Made by a program: the position numbers and the translations under genes
Part shown: positions 43,590-52,823 of the stretch, one piece after another
How positions within the stretch are numbered: position 1 is the stretch's first letter
Layout of the letters: each line of letters starts with the position of its first letter
Assembly (NCBI GenBank): GCA_963771845.1
Contig: CAVYVC010000042.1
Location: 66,507-130,506, forward strand
Length of the DNA: 64,000 bases
Direction: 5' to 3'
DNA from: VAZQ01 sp963771845
GTDB taxonomy: Bacteria > Pseudomonadota > Alphaproteobacteria > Rhizobiales > Xanthobacteraceae
Notes under the pieces: model-generated
Told to the model about the DNA's origin: nothing
What the model saw: the letters and a program-made list of their open reading frames with translations, nothing else
The model's database searches: none

Positions 43590-44822
43590 CTATCCGGTCG
43601 TCTTGTAGCTCGTCGACAGGCAATCGGGTGTGATCATCTCGCGCGGATAGATTTTGACGATTTCCGGAATCGGTTCGGGATACTTGCTCGAGGCTGCCAC
43701 CTTCACGACGAAGCCTTGATTCTCGCCCTGATGATCGCACTGACGCATCAGGATCGGGCCTTTCACGCTGCTCACCTCCAGATTTTCCATTGCCGGCACC
43801 AGTTTGCCGGCCTCGATCAAATCCGCCTTCTCGATCGCCGCGAACAGGATGTGCAGGGCCTGGTACATCTCGCCATCGGTCCAATCCGGGACTTCCTTGT
43901 ATTCTGCGAGGAACGCTTCCGTGAACTTCTTGTTCTCCGGCACGTCGTAGGTGAAGGCGTAGCGCGAGGATCCGAGCATCCCGATCGCATCCTTGCCGAA
44001 CGTTCGGATGTCCGCCTGCGCGACGATCTCCGTGAACAGCTGGAGGCGCTTGGTCAGCTCGTACTGGGTCGCCTGCAGGTAGAAGGAGCGCGCTTCGTCG
44101 CCCTGGAGCGCGAGATAGCAGCCTTGCGCGCCGGACTGGATGAGCTTGGTAATGTAGGTCGAATAGTCCTTGTTGCCGACCGGCGTGAAGACCTTGTCGA
44201 CCAGCTTCTTTCCCACCGCCTTGATCTGCTCCTCGAACGCGCCCACGCTCGAACGGCCCCAGGCATAGTCGGAGCCAAGCGCAATGAAGTTCTGCTCCGG
44301 CGCATCCTTCAGGTAGAGGGCAAGCGTTCGCGCTCCCATCGGGGCCGACGTGTTGGCGCGGAAGAAGTTCGGGACCAGGAATTCTTTCGTCGTCAGCAGG
44401 CCGTCGCCGCAGCCGTGCGAGATGAAAAACGCCTTCCACTCCGCCAGTTTCGGCATGATGGCCCGCGCCTCCGAGGAAACGACGACCCCCGCGATGAGAC
44501 GGCAATCGTCACGTTCCACCAGTTCCTGGCTTTTGCGCACGCAGTCAGCCGCGTTGCCCTGGGTATCGCGGTACAGGAACTCAATCGGCCGGCCGAGTAC
44601 GCCTTTGGCGCCCATCATCTTCTCAACCAGCTTGCACGTGCGCATGACGTGCGAGCCGAGAACCGCGTAGCCGCCGGTGATGACGGTGGGAATGCCGATC
44701 TTGATCGGTGTTGCCGCCGCGGCAATGCGCAGCAACTTGGGCGATGCAAGCATTGCAGTCGCGGCGCTTGCTGCCCGAACAAGGGTCCTGCGGCTCAGCC
44801 TCGTCTGGGTCAATTCCTTCAT
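43590..44822 (-). CDS. Liv-type periplasmic substrate-binding protein with a Tat-like signal
   Basis: A 410-residue binding protein of the branched-chain amino acid family. The N-terminus LSRRTLVRAASAATAMLA fits a twin-arginine signal. The mature domain begins PIKIGIPTVITGGYAVLG and includes GRPIEFLYRDTQGN and GAQGCYLALQGDEAR. Such proteins also bind aromatic acids, amides and urea, so the name LivK would overstate specificity. It heads the transporter part of the operon, behind the SDR gene. Confidence 0.85.
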   Translation of the reverse strand: MKELTQTRLSRRTLVRAASAATAMLASPKLLRIAAAATPIKIGIPTVITGGYAVLGSHVMRTCKLVEKMMGAKGVLGRPIEFLYRDTQGNAADCVRKSQELVERDDCRLIAGVVVSSEARAIMPKLAEWKAFFISHGCGDGLLTTKEFLVPNFFRANTSAPMGARTLALYLKDAPEQNFIALGSDYAWGRSSVGAFEEQIKAVGKKLVDKVFTPVGNKDYSTYITKLIQSGAQGCYLALQGDEARSFYLQATQYELTKRLQLFTEIVAQADIRTFGKDAIGMLGSSRYAFTYDVPENKKFTEAFLAEYKEVPDWTDGEMYQALHILFAAIEKADLIEAGKLVPAMENLEVSSVKGPILMRQCDHQGENQGFVVKVAASSKYPEPIPEIVKIYPREMITPDCLSTSYKTTG

Positions 44823-44875
44823 CGCTTCCTCCCGATTGTTCTGATGCTAAAGGCGGCTTTCATTTTCTTTGCAGG

Positions 44876-45643
44876 TCAGCCGGCGATCAACTGGCCTCCA
44901 TCGACTTGTATGACCTTTCCGGTGATATAGGAACCGTCCTCGCTGGCGAGGTACCCGGCCATGCGCGCGATTTCCTCGGGCCTGGCGATCCGCCCGAGCG
45001 GAATGCCGCCGATTACCTTTTGGGATGCTGCATCGCCCCAGCTTTTGAAGGCTGCGCGCGCCTGATCAGTGTCGGTTAAACCGATGGAAATTACGTTGGC
45101 GCGGATGCCGTAGTGACCCTCTTCGCGAGCCACCACGCGGATCAGTGCCTCGACCCCGGCCTTGGCCGCAGCCCCCTGCGAATTGCGCGATTGGCACATC
45201 TGCGCGGCAATCGACGAGATCGCGACGATGACCCCTCGCCCGCGATCGTGCATGTGAAGGACTGCCGCATGAATGATGTTGAACGCACCGATAAGGTCGT
45301 TGCGCAGGAAAGCTGCCCACGTCTTTGGATCCTGCTCCCGAACGTTCTTCCATTCGACCGGCGCGCCCGCGGAATGGGCGAGAATATCGATGCTGCCGAA
45401 CGTATCGAGGGCGTGAGCGAATGCCCTCGTTATGGCATCGCAATCGCCGACGTCGGCCTGCAGAGCCAAGGCCCTCCCACCGTGCGATGCGATTTCGGCT
45501 GCGACCTGATCCGCGCTCTCACGGCTCGACTTGTAGACGATTGCGACGTTGGCGCCGCGTCCCGCAAATTCGAGCGCGATGGCTCGACCCACGCCTCGGC
45601 TACCCCCGGTAACGAACGCGGCGCGACCTGAGAAATCGCCCAT
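44876..45643 (-). CDS. SDR-family reductase with an altered active-site motif
   Basis: A 255-residue SDR. TGGSRGVGRA is the cofactor loop at 12-21, and the Ser is in AISSIAAQ. Where classical members have YxxxK, this protein reads G157-A-A-A-K161, so the Tyr is missing. Dienoyl-CoA reductases of this superfamily also have the Lys in an AK motif without the usual Tyr, so it may act on a CoA thioester. It follows enoyl-CoA hydratase by 12 bases, which supports that reading. The substrate is unproven. Confidence 0.8.
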   Translation of the reverse strand: MGDFSGRAAFVTGGSRGVGRAIALEFAGRGANVAIVYKSSRESADQVAAEIASHGGRALALQADVGDCDAITRAFAHALDTFGSIDILAHSAGAPVEWKNVREQDPKTWAAFLRNDLIGAFNIIHAAVLHMHDRGRGVIVAISSIAAQMCQSRNSQGAAAKAGVEALIRVVAREEGHYGIRANVISIGLTDTDQARAAFKSWGDAASQKVIGGIPLGRIARPEEIARMAGYLASEDGSYITGKVIQVDGGQLIAG

Positions 45644-45655
45644 GCTTTCTCTGTC

Positions 45656-46465
45656 TCAATAAGGCGATCGCGGTTTGAAGTCCGGCCGGCGTTTGTTCCG
45701 CAGAGCCGCCACGCCTTCGGAGATGTCCGGTCCGGAAAAACCCATAAATTCGAGCGCGAGTGAGGCATCGAACGTCGGCCCTGCAGCGCGTAGCCAATTA
45801 TTGAGGGCATACTTGGTCCAGCGTACTGATGTCGGCGACAACCGCACCAACCGCTCGCACACTCCTCGCGCGACTTCGAGCACTTTATCGTCGTCAACGC
45901 ATAGGCTCGCGAGACCAATGCGTTCGGCCTCTTCGCCAGTTACCGTCTCGCACAGGAGCAGATAGTATTTGGCCTTCGCCATCCCGCAGAGGAGCGGCCA
46001 GACGATGGCGGAGTGATCCCCGGCCGCGACGCCAAGGCGGGTGTGGCCATCGATGATGCGGGCGGTGCGGCCGACGATGACGATATCCGACACCATCGCT
46101 GCCGATAAGCCCGCGCCGACCGCTGGTCCTTCGATCGCCGCGACGATCGGCTTCGAGCAATTGATAACGTTATAGACGATATCGCGAGCCTCGCGCCAAG
46201 CACGAATACGCACATTCCAATCGGCGGCCATCTCTTCAATCAGTCCGAGGTCGCCGCCTGCCGAATAGTTACCACCCTCGCCACGCAGCAGAGCGCACGA
46301 CACATCGGGATCGGCGTCAATATCGCGCCAGATTTCGGCGAGTTCCCCATGCCCCTGGCGGTCGAGCGCGTTGAGCTTCCCGGGATTGCTCATGACGACC
46401 TCAAGGATATGGGGCGCGGGGCGCATGATCCTGAGAAACTTGTAGCTCTCGTAGTCGACCTTCAT
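45656..46465 (-). CDS. Enoyl-CoA hydratase/isomerase family protein
   Basis: A 269-residue crotonase-fold protein. It has NALDRQGHGEL at about residue 32, GGNYSAGGDLGLI for one part of the oxyanion hole and CSKPIVAAIEGPAVGAGLSAA for the other. It probably hydrates or isomerises an acyl-CoA. The start ATG 46465 is where family similarity begins; the much longer open frame upstream is Ser/Arg-rich and overlaps the DUF3500 gene. It sits between DUF3500 and the SDR in one operon. Confidence 0.88.
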   Translation of the reverse strand: MKVDYESYKFLRIMRPAPHILEVVMSNPGKLNALDRQGHGELAEIWRDIDADPDVSCALLRGEGGNYSAGGDLGLIEEMAADWNVRIRAWREARDIVYNVINCSKPIVAAIEGPAVGAGLSAAMVSDIVIVGRTARIIDGHTRLGVAAGDHSAIVWPLLCGMAKAKYYLLLCETVTGEEAERIGLASLCVDDDKVLEVARGVCERLVRLSPTSVRWTKYALNNWLRAAGPTFDASLALEFMGFSGPDISEGVAALRNKRRPDFKPRSPY

Positions 46466-46517
46466 TTTGCGGACCTGCGGAGTGCTGATGGGTTGAACAG
46501 AGCCGGAAGCGTTATCG

Positions 46518-47750
46518 TTACTCTTTGCCCAGCCGGTGGGCGGTGCGTGCGTGCGAATGATCATGCCGGGCATAATGCTGGCGCAGCAGGTCCTTGCCGT
46601 AATCGTTTCCGTTTGGGGTGCGCACGATGGTGTGGATATGGTCGCGCGTGGGCTCGTCGTTGGCATAGACGATCCCGGGCTGATGGTCGAATTCGATGAG
46701 CACGACCGGGCTATAGATGCGATAGTAGAACGGCCCGTGATCATCATGCGCGCCAATCCAGGAAAAATGCGTCTCGCGCAGGTGATCGAATGCCTCATCG
46801 AGCAAGATTTCCGCATGGCCAGGCCGCGTGCGATTGAGATAGAGGCGGATGAGATCGCGTAGCATGCCCTGCTGATCCGAGGTGAGCTCATCGTAGCGGA
46901 TGCCTTCGTAGGGCATACGAACGTTGTCTTTGTAGGCGGCGGTGAGCAACTCGCCCGGCAGGTTGGTACCGATAATGGCCTTGGCCTGCTGCTCGGGGGT
47001 CAGCCGCCGCATCATGACGAGGCCGACGCTTTCCTCCGCTTGGAAGACACGGGTCCCGACGTACTTGCCGAATTGCGCGAGCACCGGCTCGGAGCCCATG
47101 AACTGTGGAGTAAGCACCATCTGATCGCCGAGGATGAAGCAGTTGATGATCAGGTGATGGCCGTCGAACTGCCAGCCCCAAGGCTCATCCGGCGAGGGTG
47201 TGCCGAAAATGCTGAGCCAGTAGTACCATTCGCTGTATTCCTGGGTCTGTCCGGTGATCTCGCAAGCATGCTCGTTGAGCTTCATCACATTGCGTGCGGT
47301 CTCGAAGCCGCTCGCGCTGAGTGCGCTGCTCACTAGCGCAAGGGCAGCCTCGCGCTGCGCGGGAAGAAGCTCGCACAGACCGACACCATGCCGCATCAGA
47401 AACGGGTGCACATTGGACCACGAGCGCCATGCGTCGCTTTCAACGCCGAAGGAGACCTGACGCCGCTTTTGCGGATCGAGCATTGCCAGAAAATCGCGCG
47501 CGGCCCGCACAATGGGTTGCAGCGATACGCCGGTCTTGCGCACCGGGAATAATCCCGGCGCAACCGCGCCGTCGGGCGTAATGCCGCGGAATTCCTCCTT
47601 GAGCGATTCCCGCGCTCGCACCAGCATTCGCTGCAGGAATTCCGAATATTTCGGGGGAGGCTCGCAGGCCGGCATCGGCAGGCGGCGCCGAAGCGGCCGT
47701 GGGGAATGGGTTCGCTCCAGGCCGAGCGAATGTGCGTGATCGTGATCCAT
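46518..47750 (-). CDS. DUF3500 protein, first gene of the Liv catabolic operon
   Basis: A roughly 410-residue protein of the DUF3500 family. It has EFRGITPDGAVAPGLFP at about 50-70, then EYSEWYYWLSIFGTPS, WGWQFDGHHL and FMGSEP, and a C-terminal half with HFSWIGAHDDHGPFYYRIYS and VVLIEFDHQPGI, rich in His and acidic residues. This suggests a metal-dependent enzyme, but no activity is established. No signal peptide is seen. The ATG at 47750 begins a His-rich MDHDHAH. Its place with an enoyl-CoA hydratase, an SDR and a transporter suggests a catabolic role. Confidence 0.8.
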   Translation of the reverse strand: MDHDHAHSLGLERTHSPRPLRRRLPMPACEPPPKYSEFLQRMLVRARESLKEEFRGITPDGAVAPGLFPVRKTGVSLQPIVRAARDFLAMLDPQKRRQVSFGVESDAWRSWSNVHPFLMRHGVGLCELLPAQREAALALVSSALSASGFETARNVMKLNEHACEITGQTQEYSEWYYWLSIFGTPSPDEPWGWQFDGHHLIINCFILGDQMVLTPQFMGSEPVLAQFGKYVGTRVFQAEESVGLVMMRRLTPEQQAKAIIGTNLPGELLTAAYKDNVRMPYEGIRYDELTSDQQGMLRDLIRLYLNRTRPGHAEILLDEAFDHLRETHFSWIGAHDDHGPFYYRIYSPVVLIEFDHQPGIVYANDEPTRDHIHTIVRTPNGNDYGKDLLRQHYARHDHSHARTAHRLGKE

Positions 47751-47969
47751 GTTTCGAACCTGGCAGGAAGCTCGGATCGGCGCAAACGGGCGTGCGTTTG
47801 CTGGATTTAGCACGGTCCGGGCAGAAACGCACCATCAGCAAAAGACCATGCCGCATGTGGATCATGGTAGCTGATTGCAAAACAAACGATTAGGATCGGT
47901 TGGCGGCCGTTGAGCCGTTTCCTCGGGCCGCTTAACACTGCAACAGGCGAGATTCTGGAATGCATTAAC

Positions 47970-49493
47970 ATGATGGAATTTGATGCATTCATCAGTTACT
48001 CGAGCAGGGACAAGACCGCCGCCGACGCGGCCTGTGCAGTGCTCGAAAGTACGGGAGTTCGCTGCTGGATTGCTCCGCGTGATATCAGGCCCGGCGTGGA
48101 ATATGGCACTGCCATCATCGATGCCATCGAGCGATGCCGCGTCATGGTCCTCATTTTTTCATCGAGCGCAAATGAATCACGCCAAATCCACCGCGAGATC
48201 GAGCGGGTGGTCAGCAAAGGAATTCCGATTGTCCCCGTACGCATCGAGGACGTCATGCCGACCAAAAGCATGGAATATTTTCTCGGTGCAATCCACTGGC
48301 TCGACGCGCTCACGCCCCCGCTCGAGGGGCATTTGCAAAAGCTTGCCGAGACGGTGAAAGCGATCCTCCAGGTCGATGCCGCTGCACAAGCCAGGGCCGA
48401 CAATCTCGCGCCGCTCGACAAAAGCGCGGTCGCGGTGGGCGCGAGAGCGGCGCAGTTCCCTGCCAGCGATCAACCCAAGGCAGATGCCCGCTCCGAAACC
48501 CGAGCAGGCTGGGTGATAGGCGCGAGCGCCATCGCGGCTGCTATCTTTTTGGTGGCGGGCGGACTTTGGATTTATCAAACTCGCGTGCCGGCTCCCACAA
48601 ATGCGCCGGCCGCGCAAGCCAGTCAACCCGAGCAAAGGCAGCCACAGCAGCTCGTGCCCGAGGCGATCCCGTTCATCCGGGATCGGGACCGTGCCGCGAT
48701 TCGCTCAGAGTACCTGTCCGCCCCGGAGCACAAGGCGCTCGCCATCAGCTTCAATCGAATGGGCTTCATTACCGGTCAACAGGATGATGAAACGGCCAAG
48801 CGAGCGGCACTGGCCAACTGCACCAAAGCCACCGAAGCGAATGGATCAAAAAATCGGTGCGAAATTTATGCGGTGGGCAACAACGTCGTTTTTACCGGGG
48901 GCAACCCGCCAATGCCGCCACCGCCTTGGCTGATTCGCAATCCTTCAATTGAACGGCCCTTTGCGAGCAAGGATATACCGCTGGCGTCTGATTCCCAGCG
49001 CGCGTCCATCGAAAAGTTCTATCCTCCCGGCGCAAAATCGAAGGCCTTGGCATTGGCCCCGGATGGAAACGGATTTTACTATCGTAATGTCGCTTCCGCC
49101 GAGGAAGCCATCCGCAGGGCTTTGGAAGCGTGCGGCCATAACGCAGGCGTTGCCTGCATGATCGTTGCCGTCGATGATTTGTTTGTTGTTCCCGTTCCAC
49201 TCAAGATGAAAGCGACAGGTTTCTTTTTTTCCGGCAGCAATGTCGCGATCGCACCCGAGCAGCGAGACAGTCTCACGCGGCGGCTCGGCAATGCGACGAA
49301 CGCCTGGAACGCAATCGCCGTCGGCGCCAACGGAAGACCCGGGCTTGTGCTCAATGCCGCTGACGAAGATGCTGCGATCGAAGGCGCACTGACCGATTGC
49401 GGCAGGCAGGACCGCAATTGTCGTGTCATTGCTCTCGGCCTGTTCACGGTCGAGCCCCTGCCGGCACCCAAGCCGGTCGAGCCCAACCCGTGA
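47970..49493 (+). CDS. Membrane-anchored TIR-domain protein with three exported DUF4189-like repeats
   Basis: A 507-residue protein. TIR domain at about residues 3-135: FDAFISYSSRDKTAADAACA, WIAPRDIRPG, VLIFSSSANES and IPIVPVRIED. Glu76 in SRQIHREIE falls where TIR NADases have their catalytic Glu. A linker leads to one membrane helix (181-201). Then, presumably outside the cytoplasm, come three related modules at about 235-310, 335-410 and 425-500. Each has an R..I start, a KALA/NAIA strand, a Gly-containing turn, A..AL..C and a second Cys 7-12 residues later (C284/C297, C388/C396, C477/C484). They resemble DUF4189. The layout suggests a sensor whose outer part controls a cytoplasmic TIR. 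Two adjacent ATGs (47970, 47973) are possible starts. Confidence 0.85.
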   Translation: MMEFDAFISYSSRDKTAADAACAVLESTGVRCWIAPRDIRPGVEYGTAIIDAIERCRVMVLIFSSSANESRQIHREIERVVSKGIPIVPVRIEDVMPTKSMEYFLGAIHWLDALTPPLEGHLQKLAETVKAILQVDAAAQARADNLAPLDKSAVAVGARAAQFPASDQPKADARSETRAGWVIGASAIAAAIFLVAGGLWIYQTRVPAPTNAPAAQASQPEQRQPQQLVPEAIPFIRDRDRAAIRSEYLSAPEHKALAISFNRMGFITGQQDDETAKRAALANCTKATEANGSKNRCEIYAVGNNVVFTGGNPPMPPPPWLIRNPSIERPFASKDIPLASDSQRASIEKFYPPGAKSKALALAPDGNGFYYRNVASAEEAIRRALEACGHNAGVACMIVAVDDLFVVPVPLKMKATGFFFSGSNVAIAPEQRDSLTRRLGNATNAWNAIAVGANGRPGLVLNAADEDAAIEGALTDCGRQDRNCRVIALGLFTVEPLPAPKPVEPNP

Positions 49494-49662
49494 CCCCAGC
49501 GGTAACGGTCCCGGATTCACACGAGATCGACGTCGCGGCCGAAACCCGCCCACCGCGACTTGCAATTAGCTGCTGTGATGACCGGCTCCCCGGTTGCCGC
49601 GCTGCGCTTGGTCCGCGAATGACGCTGGATATGATTCGAAGCTGAAGCCGTTCGCGGCGGCG

Positions 49663-50112
49663 CTACGCTTTTACCACCGTTATCTCGGTCTTGACCGAAT
49701 TGGCAATGAAGCAATTCTCGTGCGCCGCATGATGCATCTTGTCGAGCTCTTCGGCGCTGGGCGTTCGATCGCCACTCCACACGATCCTCGGCTGTAACTC
49801 CACCCGCGTGATGGCCATTTTGCCCTGGGCATTCTTCTCCATATGGCCGACGGCGTGATCCTCGTACGCATCGAGCACGAACTTCTGCCGGCACGCAATC
49901 GCCAGGAATGTCAGCATGTGACAGCTCGACAATGAGGCGACGAATGCCTCCTCCGGGTCGACATTGGCAGGATTGCCGAGGTAGGCCGGGACGGCGGATG
50001 CGGTCATGGTATGGCCGCCGTCAAAGCTCCAGGTGTGATCGCGCGGATACTTTTGATAGGAAAACTCGGCGCCGCCGCGTTCCCATTTGATGGTCGCTTT
50101 GTGCTCGGACAT
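49663..50112 (-). CDS. OsmC-family peroxiredoxin-like protein
   Basis: A 149-residue OsmC/Ohr-family protein. It has the conserved SLSSCHMLTFLAIAC with both redox cysteines (about 63 and 74) and a C-terminal HHAAHENCFIANSVK with a third. Such proteins reduce organic or fatty-acid hydroperoxides. The third Cys in the second half is typical of YhfA/OsmC-like subgroups. It is a single leftward gene, divergent from the SDR at 50195, with about 80 bases for both promoters. Confidence 0.87.
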   Translation of the reverse strand: MSEHKATIKWERGGAEFSYQKYPRDHTWSFDGGHTMTASAVPAYLGNPANVDPEEAFVASLSSCHMLTFLAIACRQKFVLDAYEDHAVGHMEKNAQGKMAITRVELQPRIVWSGDRTPSAEELDKMHHAAHENCFIANSVKTEITVVKA

Positions 50113-50194
50113 GAGGCCGGTTTAAAGTGTACGCGCGCGTACTGCAACCACGTCTTTTCGCGCGCCGAGGCGACAGACGCAGGGACCCCCGACC

Positions 50195-50986
50195 ATGACA
50201 GGCGATCTCACGGACTGGCGCAACCAGGTGGCTGTGGTGACGGGCGGCGCGCGCGGACTGGGGCGAGCGACGGCGAGGCTCTTTGCCGAGCGCGGCGCCG
50301 CGCTATGCGTCAACTATGCCCAGCACGCGCAAGCGGCCCAGGAACTGGTCGCCGAGATCAGCACAGCCGGAGGACGCGCGATTGCGGTCTTGGCAGACGT
50401 CGCCGACGCAGCCGCGGTCGAAGCAATGATCGCGCGCACTGAAAGCGAGCTTGGACCGGTGACCATCCTGGTGAACAATGCCGGCGTTTCGTGGCAGGCT
50501 ACGCTGGATACCTATGATTGGGAAAAGGTTGCCCACATGCGCGCCATCAACGTGGAGGGTGTAATCCATGCGACACGTGCAGTGGCAGGAGGCATGCGGG
50601 CGCGACGTTACGGACGAATTGTCAATCTGAGCTCGGTTGCGGCGATTGGCACCGCGCTCTCCGGCAATGCCTTCTACGCCGCGACAAAAGCCGAAGTCGC
50701 AATCCTGACGCGGCGCTTTGCCCTGGAGTTGGGCCCGCACGGGATAACCGTGAATGCGGTGGCGCCCGGTTTCGTCCGCACCGACATGACCCAGGGCGGC
50801 CGCGGCGCTGCTGACTGGCCGGCGACCGAGAAAAATTTTGCTGCCCGCGCCATTATGGGCCGCATCGGTGAGCCGCAGGATATCGCCAATGCCGTCGTCT
50901 TTCTAGCCTCACCGGCGAGCGGCTGGATCACGGCGCAGATGCTCACGGTGGACGGCGGGCGCATGGACTATATTGGCCACGGGTAA
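50195..50986 (+). CDS. Short-chain dehydrogenase/reductase, FabG-like
   Basis: A 263-residue classical SDR. TGGARGLGRA is the cofactor loop, NNAG follows at about residue 90, and the Ser is in NLSSVAAIG. FYAATK holds the Tyr and Lys. The end reads FLASPASGWITAQ and VDGGRMDY. LCVNYAQHA after the second strand fits NADP(H). The substrate is unknown. A Liv-type binding-protein gene follows after about 36 bases, probably in the same operon. Confidence 0.88.
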   Translation: MTGDLTDWRNQVAVVTGGARGLGRATARLFAERGAALCVNYAQHAQAAQELVAEISTAGGRAIAVLADVADAAAVEAMIARTESELGPVTILVNNAGVSWQATLDTYDWEKVAHMRAINVEGVIHATRAVAGGMRARRYGRIVNLSSVAAIGTALSGNAFYAATKAEVAILTRRFALELGPHGITVNAVAPGFVRTDMTQGGRGAADWPATEKNFAARAIMGRIGEPQDIANAVVFLASPASGWITAQMLTVDGGRMDYIGHG

Positions 50987-51022
50987 ATTCAACTGCTCGA
51001 TTTAAACGGGAGAGACCGATCC

Positions 51023-52186
51023 ATGTGGTGCAGACTGATCACTGCGGCAATCATTGCGTTGGCTGCGGCCAGCGCCATGGCAGAAGAGACGGTCAAGGTC
51101 GGTCTCATTCTTCCGATGACCGGCGCGTTTACGACGACGGGCAAGCAGGTCGAAGCTGGCGCGCGCTTCTACATGCAACAGAATGGCGCGACCGTCGACG
51201 GCAGGAAAATTGAGCTGATCCTGCGCGACGACGCCGGAATTGCCGACAACAGCAGGCGCATTGCCCAGGAGCTTCTGGCCCGCGACAAGGTGAATATTAT
51301 TGCCGGATTTGGGCTCACCCCAATCGCACTCGCCATCGCGCCGCTTGCAACCGAAACCAAGACACCGATGGTGGTGATGGCGGCGGCGACCGCGATCGTC
51401 ACCGAGAGCTCGCCCTATATTGTGCGATCGAGCTTTCCCCAGGCCGCCCCGGTCGTGATCATTGCAGACTGGGAGTCCAAACATGGCCTCAAGAAGGTGG
51501 CGACGCTCGTTTCCGACTTCGCACCGGGCCATGATTCAGAAACGTATTTCAAGCAAACTTTCACCCGCGCCGGCGGCGAGGTGCCATTATCATTGCGGGT
51601 GCCATTGCTCAATCCGGATTTCGCGCCTTTCCTGCAGCGCGTGCGTGACGCTTCCCCCAATGGCGTTTTCGTCTTCATTCCGGCCGGCCAGGCCGCGACC
51701 ATGATGCGCCAGTTTGTCGAGCGTGGGCTCGACAAGTCCGGCATCCGCCTTTTCGGAGCGGGCGACATCACCGACGACGACCTGCTCAACAGCATGGGCG
51801 ACGTCGCGCTGGGCATCGAGACCGCCTACTTTTATTCGGCAGCCCATCCTTCGGAGAAAAACAAGACATTCGTCGAGGGCATGAAGCGGGCGAACAACGG
51901 CATGCGCGCGAATTTCTTCGGTGTTTCAGGCTACGACGGCATGCATGTGATCTATGAAACGATCAGAAAAACAGGCGGCAAGACCGACGGCGACAGTTTT
52001 ATTGGTGCCGTGAAAGGAATGTCCTGGGAGAGCCCGCGCGGACCGATGACCATCGATCCGGAAACCCGCGACGTCATCAGCAATATCTACATGCGCAGAG
52101 TCGAAAAAGTGAACGGCGAGCTCTGGAATATCGAGTTTGCGACCGTGGAGAATGTCAAGGACCCGGTCAAGGCCGCAAAGAAATAG
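51023..52186 (+). CDS. Liv-type periplasmic substrate-binding protein (orphan)
   Basis: A 387-residue binding protein with a Sec signal peptide ending SAMAEE. The mature start VKVGLILPMTGAFTTTGKQ is typical of the branched-chain/aromatic-acid binding family, as are LLARDKVNIIAGFG and VSGYDGMHVIYETIRKTGG near the end. No permease or ATPase genes accompany it, so it may serve the LivHMGF set at 40.2-43.5 kb or one elsewhere. GGGAGAG precedes the ATG. Confidence 0.87.
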   Translation: MWCRLITAAIIALAAASAMAEETVKVGLILPMTGAFTTTGKQVEAGARFYMQQNGATVDGRKIELILRDDAGIADNSRRIAQELLARDKVNIIAGFGLTPIALAIAPLATETKTPMVVMAAATAIVTESSPYIVRSSFPQAAPVVIIADWESKHGLKKVATLVSDFAPGHDSETYFKQTFTRAGGEVPLSLRVPLLNPDFAPFLQRVRDASPNGVFVFIPAGQAATMMRQFVERGLDKSGIRLFGAGDITDDDLLNSMGDVALGIETAYFYSAAHPSEKNKTFVEGMKRANNGMRANFFGVSGYDGMHVIYETIRKTGGKTDGDSFIGAVKGMSWESPRGPMTIDPETRDVISNIYMRRVEKVNGELWNIEFATVENVKDPVKAAKK

Positions 52187-52256
52187 GGCAAGCCCTCGCC
52201 CGCCTTGCGGCGGCCCGCGTTCGAAAGTCCCGCGACCTGCCGCAGCCCGGGCCCAT

Positions 52257-52823
52257 CTACTCCACGGGCACCATCAGATACTCGTAAGGAGTTCCGCCAA
52301 ACATGATATAGGGCTTGTGCGCCTCGTCTGCGGACTTCGCATAGCCCTCCAGCATCTTGGTGATTCCCGGTCCGCCGATCATCACGTGCGGCCCCGTTTG
52401 CACCCATTTCTTTCCCTCCGGAGGCTCAGTCGCAAACGGGTCGTCGATGCTTGCATCCGCGCCCCCCTTCAACATGTAGCCAAGCCATATTTTTCCCTCC
52501 GGCGGTTTGCCGCGCGCCAGCAAGGATTTGAGCCATTCCAAGCCGTTTCGGTCGAGGCAAATCGGATCGTGCCCGGGCGTGTTTGGATCATCCGGCAAGC
52601 ACGTGAAGGCGCCCTGCCCCGACCGCAAGGTCCGCAGCTTGCCATCGGCGCCCACGATCACAACGGTGGCATCTTTTGCCACAGCGGCAGGGGCCGCAGA
52701 CGTGGCGCTCGCAATCAGATCCGCATCAGTCTTCGGTTTCGGGGCGTCCTGCGCAAGCACAGAGATCCCTGCCTGTCCTGTTGCCACGCTCGCCACCATC
52801 AACGCGATTGCTGCAAGTCGCAT
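52257..52823 (-). CDS. Exported hypothetical protein (188 aa)
   Basis: A 188-residue protein with AGGAGG directly before ATG 52823 and a signal peptide (MRLAAIALMVASVATGQAGI, then SVLAQDA). The mature part has AKDATVVIVGADGKLRTLR, CLPDDPNTPGHDPICLD with a likely disulfide, and YIMFGGTPYEYLMVPVE at the end. I recall similar proteins of unknown function in Bradyrhizobium-like bacteria, but no named domain. An upstream extension of 60 residues has no signal and is ignored. It is a single gene. Confidence 0.75.
   Translation of the reverse strand: MRLAAIALMVASVATGQAGISVLAQDAPKPKTDADLIASATSAAPAAVAKDATVVIVGADGKLRTLRSGQGAFTCLPDDPNTPGHDPICLDRNGLEWLKSLLARGKPPEGKIWLGYMLKGGADASIDDPFATEPPEGKKWVQTGPHVMIGGPGITKMLEGYAKSADEAHKPYIMFGGTPYEYLMVPVE

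Noticed and set aside
45656..46891. A 411-codon frame as one long hydratase gene.
   Set aside because: The first 142 residues are Ser/Arg-rich and lie antiparallel-free inside the DUF3500 reading frame region. Crotonase similarity starts only at ATG 46465.
47970..50112. A phage-defence island around the TIR gene.
   Set aside because: Flanking genes (DUF3500 operon, OsmC, SDR) are metabolic. No nuclease, Argonaute, cyclase or integrase was seen, so a classical defence island is not supported.
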